Shown here: positions 21,928 to 29,300 of the stretch, one piece after another
Position numbering within the stretch: the stretch's first letter is position 1
How the letters are laid out: every line of letters begins with the position of its first letter
Origin: JBHHZJ01 sp046758005
Lineage (GTDB): Bacteria; Pseudomonadota; Alphaproteobacteria; Kiloniellales; J153
Length of the DNA: 29,467 nt
Direction of reading: 5' to 3'
Assembly: GCA_046758005.1 (NCBI GenBank)
Contig: JBHHZJ010000039.1
Span: 1 to 29,467, forward strand
Notes under the pieces: model-generated
The model's database searches: none
What the model saw: the letters and a program-made list of their open reading frames with translations, nothing else
What the model was told of the DNA's origin: nothing
Program-made: the position numbers and the translations under genes

Positions 21928-24051
21928 ATGGGCGCCTCGGCGCGAGGCGAAGGCGCGGTCCCGTCCGATTTCCTTTCCGGCGACATCGACATCTCCAATC
22001 CGGGCCCGGAGCGTGCCCACACCCTGGTGCGCGGCGCGTGGGTGGTCGCGGTCGTCGTCGCCCTCGCCGTGCTCGTTCCGGCGGTCGCGATCCATCTGAA
22101 GTGGCTCGAAATTCTCGGCGAGTTGGAGCGCCGGCTGGAGATTCTCGCGCGCGGGCGGGCCGAGGTCGTCGCCGCCTGGCTCGATGGCGTGACGCGCCCG
22201 GTGGACCGCGTCGTCGACAGCGAGATGTTCCGCCTGTTCGCGACCGAGGTCGACCTGGCCCGGGGCGACGTTTCCGACCTGGCGGCGGGCGCGGCCGCGC
22301 GTCCGCAAAACGCGGACCCGCCTGCGGGTCTCGGCGCGCCCCTGGCGGCGCAGATTCCCTTCATGGCGCAGGTCCTGAGCGACTTCGCCGAAAACGCGGG
22401 CTTCCTGGCCGGCCATCTGATCGACCGCGACGGCGCGGCCTACGTGAGCAGCGCCGGGGCGCCCGCGCTCGGCGCGGAGCAGCGGGCCGTCGCTGCAGGG
22501 GTCTTCCAAAGCGGCGTCCTGCGCTACGGGCCCGTGCGCGCCACGCCCGCGGGCCTGGTCCTCGACCTGTTCGCACCGGTCTTCCGGGCGCAGAGCGAGA
22601 CCGGGCGCGACAGCCCGGTCGCCGTGCTCATGCTGAGCGCGCCGGCGACGGCGGGGCTGAGCGCGCTGCTGGCGCCGCCGCCCCTGTCCGAGCCCGGTGA
22701 GCGCGTGAGGCTGTTGCAGATGGCCGGCGGCGCGTTCTACGAAATCGCGCCGGGCGGGGCGCCGCCGCTGCGCGCGGTCGAACCGTTCCGGTTGAGCGCC
22801 GCAGAGCGAACCATCCCCTTCGCCAAGCGCCGCGGCGTGGCCGAGGACGAGGCGCTCTATTCGGTCGGCGCGGCGGTCTCCGGCCCCGCCTGGTGGGTCG
22901 TGCAGGAAATCGACGCCGAGGCGGCCGCGGCCCGCCTCGACGGCTTCATCACCGCGGTCCTCGCCGTTGCGGTCCTCGTGGTCCTGACCGTGGTCGCCGC
23001 CTTCGGCGCCTTTTGGTGGCGGATGGCCAACGAGCACAGCGCCGCGCTCGCCGAGCAGTTCCGCCGCCTGGCCGGGCGCATCGACGCGCAGAAGCGGCTG
23101 TTGGACAGCATCAACGACACGATCACCGACTACATCGGGCTCAAGTCCCTCGACGGCACCTACCGCTACGTCAATCCGGCCTTCGCCCGGGCCATGGATC
23201 GCGATGTTCGCGGCGCGGTCGGGCTCGACGACGCGGCGATCTTCGGCAAGGGCACGGCGGACCGGCTGAAGCACTCGGATCAGAGGGCGCTCGCTTCGGG
23301 CGCGCCCGTCACCGTCAGCGAGGAAGTCTACCTGGGCGCCAGGGCGCGCCACCTGCAGGTGACGAAGGTGCCGTACCGGGACGACAACGGGGCGCTGGCC
23401 GGCATCGTCTCGGTCACGCGCGACGTCACGGACCTGGTCGAGGAGCAGAAGAAACGGGAGCGCGCGGTCCGGCAGACCGTCGCCGCGCTGGTGCGCGCGG
23501 TCGAACTGCGCGATCCCTATCTCGCCGGGCACTCGCGCCGGGTCGCCGGCTTCGCCGGGGCCGTGGCGCAGCGCCTTGGCGCCGGCCCGGAGGACGTCGC
23601 CACCGTGGAAATCGCCGCCAACCTGTCGCAGATCGGCAAGCTCGGCGTGCCGCGCGAAATCCTGACCAAGTCGAAACGGTTGACCAAGGCCGAGATCGCG
23701 CAGATGCAGCGTCACGTCGAGCACGCCGCGGAGGTCCTGCGCGGCATCGACTTCGACCTGCCGGTGATCGAGACCATCGCGCAGATGCACGAGCGCCTGG
23801 ACGGCGGCGGCTATCCCGAGGGCCTCTCGGGCGACCGGGTTCGCCTGACGGCGCGCGTCCTGGGCGTCTGCGACGTCTTTTGCGCGCGCATAGAGCCGCG
23901 CGCGTACCGCCGGGCCATATCCGCCGACGCCGCCCTGGAAATCCTCGAGCGCAACGGCGACCGCTACGATCCGGCCGTGGTCGCCGCCCTTCGCGACGTG
24001 GTCGGCTCGGTGGCCGGCGACAAGCTCATGGCCGGCCTCGGCGCATCATAA
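21928..24051 (+). CDS. Membrane PAS / degenerate HD-GYP protein in the LapD position
   Basis: 707 residues. A first membrane helix at about 36-56 and a second at about 339-363 enclose a periplasmic sensor of about 280 residues. A PAS domain (about 385-500) and an HD-GYP domain (about 515-700) follow in the cytoplasm. In active HD-GYP enzymes the metal site includes an HD dyad; here it reads Ser567-Gln568 (AANLSQIGK). The paired histidines are Met620-His621 and the later DxxDA motif is DVFCA. His596, Asp649 and the GYP motif (628-630) are kept. The enzyme is therefore probably dead or strongly altered but may still bind c-di-GMP. GGAG lies 7 nt before the ATG, three bases after the lapG stop. 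The layout and place suggest it does LapD's job of holding LapG in a c-di-GMP-dependent way; this is inference. Confidence 0.88.
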   Translation: MGASARGEGAVPSDFLSGDIDISNPGPERAHTLVRGAWVVAVVVALAVLVPAVAIHLKWLEILGELERRLEILARGRAEVVAAWLDGVTRPVDRVVDSEMFRLFATEVDLARGDVSDLAAGAAARPQNADPPAGLGAPLAAQIPFMAQVLSDFAENAGFLAGHLIDRDGAAYVSSAGAPALGAEQRAVAAGVFQSGVLRYGPVRATPAGLVLDLFAPVFRAQSETGRDSPVAVLMLSAPATAGLSALLAPPPLSEPGERVRLLQMAGGAFYEIAPGGAPPLRAVEPFRLSAAERTIPFAKRRGVAEDEALYSVGAAVSGPAWWVVQEIDAEAAAARLDGFITAVLAVAVLVVLTVVAAFGAFWWRMANEHSAALAEQFRRLAGRIDAQKRLLDSINDTITDYIGLKSLDGTYRYVNPAFARAMDRDVRGAVGLDDAAIFGKGTADRLKHSDQRALASGAPVTVSEEVYLGARARHLQVTKVPYRDDNGALAGIVSVTRDVTDLVEEQKKRERAVRQTVAALVRAVELRDPYLAGHSRRVAGFAGAVAQRLGAGPEDVATVEIAANLSQIGKLGVPREILTKSKRLTKAEIAQMQRHVEHAAEVLRGIDFDLPVIETIAQMHERLDGGGYPEGLSGDRVRLTARVLGVCDVFCARIEPRAYRRAISADAALEILERNGDRYDPAVVAALRDVVGSVAGDKLMAGLGAS

Positions 24052-24128
24052 TCCGGCGCGCGCCCGCGCATCCGAACGGCCGAGGCGACGGGCTCGTTTT
24101 TCCGCGCGCTTTGATATATGAGAGCGGC

Positions 24129-25229
24129 ATGATCCTCCGGGCCCAAGTCCTCGGCTCGCGCCTCCGGCGCCAAGCCGCCGCGGCGGTCCTGGCCATGCTG
24201 GCCGGCCCGGGCGCTGTTGCCCATCCGTTGGCGGCCTCCCGGCTGGGCCAGCAGACCGGGCGCATCGAGGTCAACGCGATGGAGTACCCCTGGAGCGCGA
24301 TCGGCCGGGTCAACGCGGGCGGGCGGGGCCACTGTACGGGGTTCCTGATCGGCGCGCGCAGCGTGCTCACCGCCGCCCATTGCCTGTACGACCCGCGGGA
24401 GGGGCGCTGGCGCGGCGCCAACGAGCTGCATTTCGTCGCCGGCTACCAGCGCGACACCTACCTCATTCATTCGCCGGTCGCGAGCTACGAGCGCTCCGGG
24501 CGCTACGTCGCGGCGGCCGCCGCCTCCGCCAAGAACGCGATCGCGGACTGGGCCGTGCTGAGGCTGGAACGCCCGATCGGGCGCCAGGCGGGCTGGCTCG
24601 GCCTGCGCCGGCTGGACCGGCGGTTGCTGGCCAGGATCGAGCGCGGCGCGGCCAGCGTGGTGCAGGCGGGCTACCGCCGGGGTTGGACCCACATCATGTC
24701 GGTCAGCCTGGGCTGCGGGATCACCGGATTCTTCGGCGGCGGCCTCGGCATCGCCCATGACTGCGACGTGGCCGAGGGAGATTCCGGGTCTCCGCTGCTC
24801 GTGCTGGCCGACGGCGAGCTCGAGGCCGTGGGCCTGAACGTCATCGACGCCCGAAGCAAGGCCGGGCGGGTCGCGGGCGCCCTGTCCACGGCGCTGTTTC
24901 ACCCGGATGGCGGCATCCCCCAGGCGGTCGGGGCCGCGCGGCGCGCCGGTGCCGGGTGGGGTCCCGGCAGGCCGCCCGGGCGGGACAGCCCGGCCTCCGC
25001 CTTGCCGCTGTGGACGATCGACCGCCTGCTCCGCGACCTCGGCCACCTCGGCCCCGCCAAGTCCGCGCACGACCCGGCGATCCGAAGGGCCGCGATCGAG
25101 GGCTTCGAGGTCCGGGCCGGGCTGCCCGTGACCGGCGAGCCCTCGCTCGCGCTGCTCGCCCGTCTGATCGAGGCCGTGGACCGGCTGGACGCGGCGCCGA
25201 AGTCGCGCACGAACTCCCAACGCAGATGA
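24129..25229 (+). CDS. Trypsin-like serine protease with C-terminal peptidoglycan-binding-like region
   Basis: About 366 residues with a signal peptide ending near VAHP. The S1 triad is complete: His in TAAHCLYD, Asp in IADWAVLRLERP, Ser in GDSGSPLL. The order and the V8-like spacing suggest the S1B/glutamyl endopeptidase-like group. Residues about 300-350 (IDRLLRDLGHLG, AIRRAAIEGFEVRAGLPVTG) resemble a PG_binding_1 repeat, which would hold it at the cell wall. It follows the HD-GYP gene by 77 bp in the same direction, so it may be co-transcribed. Known Lap loci do not need such an enzyme; a role in adhesin processing or turnover is inference. The frame upstream of 24129 is a shadow of the preceding gene. 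Confidence 0.85.
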   Translation: MILRAQVLGSRLRRQAAAAVLAMLAGPGAVAHPLAASRLGQQTGRIEVNAMEYPWSAIGRVNAGGRGHCTGFLIGARSVLTAAHCLYDPREGRWRGANELHFVAGYQRDTYLIHSPVASYERSGRYVAAAAASAKNAIADWAVLRLERPIGRQAGWLGLRRLDRRLLARIERGAASVVQAGYRRGWTHIMSVSLGCGITGFFGGGLGIAHDCDVAEGDSGSPLLVLADGELEAVGLNVIDARSKAGRVAGALSTALFHPDGGIPQAVGAARRAGAGWGPGRPPGRDSPASALPLWTIDRLLRDLGHLGPAKSAHDPAIRRAAIEGFEVRAGLPVTGEPSLALLARLIEAVDRLDAAPKSRTNSQRR

Positions 25230-25250
25230 TCACGACATGAGGGCACACCG

Positions 25251-25520
25251 ATGAGCGATATCTTCGTCGACGGGGTCCGGTCGGTCGCCGTGGCCAACGG
25301 CGTGGCGCGGATCGAGCTGGTGCAGCTGCAACGCGACGCCGGCCAGACCAAGCTGGAGCCCCAGGTCGTGGCGAGGCTCATGATCCCCGTTGCGGCGCTC
25401 AAGGAGTTCGCCGCCCACCTCGCGACCAGTGTGCAAAGGATCGAGGCGAACGCGCGCACCCACGGCGAGGGCAACGCGGGGCAGACCGCCGACGTCGATC
25501 ACGCGCTCGAGAATCTCTAA
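25251..25520 (+). CDS. Small conserved hypothetical protein
   Basis: 89 residues, cytoplasmic, no Cys. It starts MSDIFVDGVRSVAVANGVAR, then a strand IELVQLQ and a helix VAALKEFAAHLATSVQRIEA. The start resembles a short alphaproteobacterial protein type of unknown role. It begins 21 bp after the protease stop and is probably the last gene of that unit. Ribosome site AGGG. Function not known. Confidence 0.65.
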   Translation: MSDIFVDGVRSVAVANGVARIELVQLQRDAGQTKLEPQVVARLMIPVAALKEFAAHLATSVQRIEANARTHGEGNAGQTADVDHALENL

Positions 25521-25593
25521 CGGGGACTTCTCCCGCCTTGGCCGCCGGCGCGGCGCATTTCCGGGGCGCCGGCTGCGGAACCTTCGCCGGCCC

Positions 25594-25920
25594 TCAGAAC
25601 CCGGGCCAGGGGCGCGTCATTCGTCGCAGGCGCGCCGCCGTCGCGTTGCGCCAAGCCGCCTCGCGCGCCACGTCGGACAAAGACAGGGAGGTTCCACCGG
25701 GCCCGCCGGCCGCCTTCGGCATCGGCGCGGCGAGAGGAGCGGGCGCGCGCCCGTTCCGCGGCGCCTGGCGAGGGAACAGGTAGGATCCGGAGGTGGCGGG
25801 CTTGCCGGACGCCCAGGCCGCGCCCTCCAGGTCGCGGGGTTCGGCCGGCGCGGGCCCGGACAGAGCGAGCAGGAACACGGTGGCGCCCAGCACACGCGCA
25901 AGCCAGATACGTGCCGCCAT
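25594..25920 (-). CDS. Small exported hypothetical protein
   Basis: 108 residues. A signal peptide (MAARIWLARVLGATVFLLAL, cleavage near PAPAEP) is followed by a Pro/Ala/Arg-rich, probably unfolded body and a basic end RRMTRPWPGF. GGAGGA lies 5 nt before the ATG at 25920, which is why that start is chosen over the longer frame from 25995. A perfect CtrA-type site lies about 100 bp upstream. Convergent with the 89-residue gene. No family recognised. Confidence 0.6.
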   Translation of the reverse strand: MAARIWLARVLGATVFLLALSGPAPAEPRDLEGAAWASGKPATSGSYLFPRQAPRNGRAPAPLAAPMPKAAGGPGGTSLSLSDVAREAAWRNATAARLRRMTRPWPGF

Positions 25921-26017
25921 GCTCTCCTCCGTTCGTCCGGCGTGGTGGTGTCCGGCCCCTGTGGCCGCCCGGAGGCCCGTCGGAACCGAATTCAACGAAT
26001 CATTAACGGTCGAAAGC

Positions 26018-26033
26018 TTAAGACTCCGTTAAC
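26018..26033 (+). promoter_or_regulatory. CtrA-type binding site
   Basis: TTAAGACTCCGTTAAC is an exact TTAA-N7-TTAAC match, the full CtrA consensus of alphaproteobacteria. It lies about 100 bp upstream of the small exported protein gene (minus strand) in a stretch of lower G+C. No other gene starts nearby. Confidence 0.55.
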
Positions 26034-26200
26034 GACAGTATTTGACGAGGCTTTTCCTATCAAACGTTCGGCGCTTCGAAATCTTCCGATGCCACAGGAA
26101 TGTCACAACGCGAATGAGGTTCAGAATAGTTCCGGATTTTTCGGATTTTCTACCAGGGGCGGGTCCCCGGCTCCCGAACCGGGCGCCATGCCCGGCACAT

Positions 26201-26230
26201 GAAAGAAGGGGGGCGCTCCCTGCGCCCCCC
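26201..26230 (-). terminator. Terminator downstream of the adhesin gene
   Basis: A perfect 9-bp stem GGGGGGCGC / GCGCCCCCC (26208-26216, 26222-26230) with a 5-nt loop. On the minus strand it is followed by TTCTTTC. It is the last of three hairpins after the adhesin stop. The rest of 25921-26384 holds no gene. Confidence 0.65.
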
Positions 26231-26256
26231 GGGACCGACTCCGCGGTCCTTCGGCG

Positions 26257-26296
26257 CATACCGGCGAGCGGATGAAGCCATCCACTCGCCGGTATG
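26257..26296. repeat. 17-bp inverted repeat after the adhesin gene
   Basis: Arms 26257-26273 and 26280-26296 (CATACCGGCGAG, one mismatch, GGAT) pair at 16 of 17 positions around a 6-nt loop. No T-run follows on either strand. Confidence 0.75.
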
Positions 26297-26346
26297 TTGT
26301 CCTTGGTTTGCGCGCCGCCGCCCAGGGCCAACCCGGCGCGCCGAAC

Positions 26347-26382
26347 CCGATGAGCGCACGAGTCGCCTCGCGCGCTCATCGG
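26347..26382 (-). terminator. Inverted repeat directly after the adhesin stop
   Basis: CCGATGAGCGC and GCGCTCATCGG form a perfect 11-bp stem with a 14-nt loop, ending two bases from the adhesin stop codon. Without a T-run it is more likely a 3'-end stabiliser than a full terminator. Confidence 0.5.
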
Positions 26383-26384
26383 TC

Positions 26385-29300
26385 TCAGACGATCGTGGTG
26401 AGATCGTCCGCGGTGATGGCGTCCGGAGCGACGCCGCTGACGAGGGCGAGGATCTCTCCGGCGGTCGTGAAAACCACGGCCTCGCCCGAGCCGTTGTCGC
26501 CGACCGTGACGTTGCCCGTGTCAAGCCCGCCCTCCAGGCCGATGAGGTCGGTCCCGTCCTCGAAGTCGGTGATCACGTCGGCCAGGTAGAGCGCGGCCCC
26601 GCCGTCGCCGGGTGCGAAGACGAAGAGGTCCGTGTCCGCCCCGCCGGTGAGCGTGTCCGCCCCGGGACCGCCGCGCAAGGTGTCGTCGCCGGCGCCGCCG
26701 TCGATCACGTCGTCTCCGGAGCCGCCGGTCAAGGTGTCGTCGCCCAACCCGCCGAGGATGGTTTCACCCGTCACGTGGCTGGAGGCGGCCAGGGTATCGA
26801 GCACCAGGATCCCGTTGCTCGCGGTCGAGCGGTCGCCGTCGCCGTCCTGGATCGTGTACTCGAAGACGTCGGTCGAGGTGCTCGCCACATCGATCGGCGA
26901 GACGTAGCTCCAGGTGCCGTCGGCCTCGACCGTCAGCGTGCCGCCCAGGAAGGTCTGGACCGTGGAGCCGATGGGCGCCGTCAACGTCGTCGGGCCGCCG
27001 GAGCCGTCGTCGCCCGTGTAGGCGAGGCTCACCAGTGCGCCGTCCGGCGCCGGCCCGTCGGCCCCGAAGTCGTCGTTGGCCAGCAGGTTGACCGCCCCGG
27101 AGCCGGTGCCGACCGCGTTGCCGCCCTCGTCGACCAACGGCAGGGCGTCCGAAATCGCCGTCGGACCGTCGTCCTCGATGGTGACCGTCGCCGTGCCCTG
27201 GACCGAGTCGCCGTCGGCGTCGGTCACCGTGTAGCCCAGCGTCAGGAACTCGTCGGCGAAGTCGACCGTGCGAGTGAAGGCGACGTTGTCGATCGCGCCC
27301 GAGCCGTCGAGGAACACCTCCATCGTGGCCACGCCCGCCGTGCTGCCGAGCGACAGCAGCGTCACACCGTTGTCGCCGGTTTCGGAAACCGGGAAGGACG
27401 CCAGCAGCGTGCCCGCCGCGTCGAACAGGTTGACGGTCGTGTCTTGGCCCGGCTCGATGTCCATGACCGTGATCGATTCCATGGTCACGGGGCCGATACT
27501 CGAGAAATCGAGCGTCAGCTTGGTGTTCGCCGCGCCCGAATCGTCCGGGACGCTCAGGTCCCGGGTCACGATCAGCATGTTTCCGAGCGGCGCGTTGTTG
27601 ACGAACGCGCTGCCCGCCTCGCCGCCGGTTCCGACGCCGGGCCCGCCGAAGTCCTCGTTCGGGGTTCCCAGGTCGGTGTCGATGGTCGTCCCGCCGACGA
27701 CCGGCAGGTCCGCCGAGTCGAAGATCATGGCGGTGTTGATGCCCGGAAACTCCACCGGATTGTCGCCGGCGATTCCGATCGGGCCCGAGCCGCGGTCCGC
27801 GAACACCTCGCTGACGATGGTGCCTGCGCCGAGGCCCTCGAAGGTGATGACGTCCGTGAATAGGAAGCCGGTCGGCTCCGGGTTGGCCTCGTCCGGGTCG
27901 AACGGGTTGTCGTGTTCGACGGCCCGATACTGCACGAACCACAGGTCCGCCTCCGAGGCGTTATCCCGCCCGCTCGGCGTGCCCGTCTCCTCCAGGAACG
28001 CGACGAACGCGATCGGGCCCTCCGCCGAGCCGACGAGGCCCAGGATGGCCCCGCTTTGGTTCGGGTCGTTGAACAGCAGGATGGGATCGCCCGTGGCCGT
28101 GTCGACCAGGCCGCTGTCGGTCCCGTCGGTGACCGCATCGAGCGCGATGGCTCCGGGTCCGTCCGCGCCGTAGTCGAAGTCGAAGGCGTTGCGGGCCACG
28201 CCGATCTCGGCCGGCGGCGACCCCTCGAAGACCAAGTCCAAGGCCTCCGCCAGCCCCACCGACTTGGAGTCCGTAGCCACGTCGTCCGGGTTGTCCACGC
28301 CCGGCGTCTCGTCGTGCGTCACGGTCACGTTCTCGACGCTGGGCCCGTCGTCCTCGATGGTGAACGCGACCGTGCCGCCCGCCGCGTCGCCGTCGGTGTC
28401 GGTCACCGTGTAGGTCACCGCGAACGCCTCGTCCACGAACGGCGCAGGCTCCGGATTGGCCTCGTCCGGGTCGGCCGGGTTGTCGTGCTCGATGGCCCGG
28501 AACTGGACGAACCAGGCATTGGCCGTCGAGGCGTTGTCCGGCCCGCTCAACACGCCGGAGCCCTCGAGGAAGACGACGAACGCGACGTCGCCCGCGACCG
28601 TGCCGACGTGGCCCACGATGGTGCCGTCCGGCCCGTTGACCAGCAGGATGTCCTGGCCGGTCGCGGTGTCGTCGAGGCCGCTGTCGGTCCCGTCGGTGAC
28701 CGCGTCGAGCGAAATGGCGCCGGGGCCGTCGGCGCCGAAGTCGAAGGCGAAGCTGTTCTTGGCCGCGCCGAGGATGGTCGGCAGCGGGGCGCCGAACAGC
28801 GCCGTCAGGGCCGCGACCAACGCAGCCGACGAAATCAACGTGTCGTTCGACGACGGATCGATGCCCGGCGTCTCGTCGTGGATGACGGTCGTGCCCTCGC
28901 CCGCGTTCGGCTGGTCGTCCTCACCGGCCTTGACCGTGACGGTCAAGGTCGCCGGGTCGCCGTCCCCGTCGCCGTCCTCGAGGACATAGCCGAAGCTCTC
29001 GTCGAAGGGGAACGTCAGACCGCTCGACGATGCGGGCGGCTGATACTGGTAGAAGCCGACCGGCTGCCCCGTGCTCGTTTCAAGCAGCGTGATGGTCAAC
29101 GTGCCGCCCGCAGCGGTCCCGATCGACAGAGCGCCGGTCACGATAGCGAAAGACCCGCTTCCGGCCGTCGGCAGACCCGTCGTCTCATCGGTGACGATGA
29201 TGCCGTCGCCGGCCGCGTTCAGCGTGTAGACCACGCCGTCGTGCGTGAGCGAGCGGATGACCCCGACCCCGTCGGCGCCGGCGTCGTCGGCCTGGAGCGT

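Noticed and set aside
21799..23790. A 663-codon minus-strand frame opposite the lapG and HD-GYP genes
   Set aside because: Shadow of well-supported coding sequence; no motif or ribosome site.
22893..25229. A 778-codon frame ending in the serine protease
   Set aside because: The first 400 or so codons are a frame shadow of the HD-GYP gene; the signal peptide and start of the protease are at 24129.
26199..27863. A 554-codon plus-strand frame opposite the adhesin
   Set aside because: Antisense of a repetitive Asp/Gly-rich gene, giving artificial Arg/Val/Asp runs.
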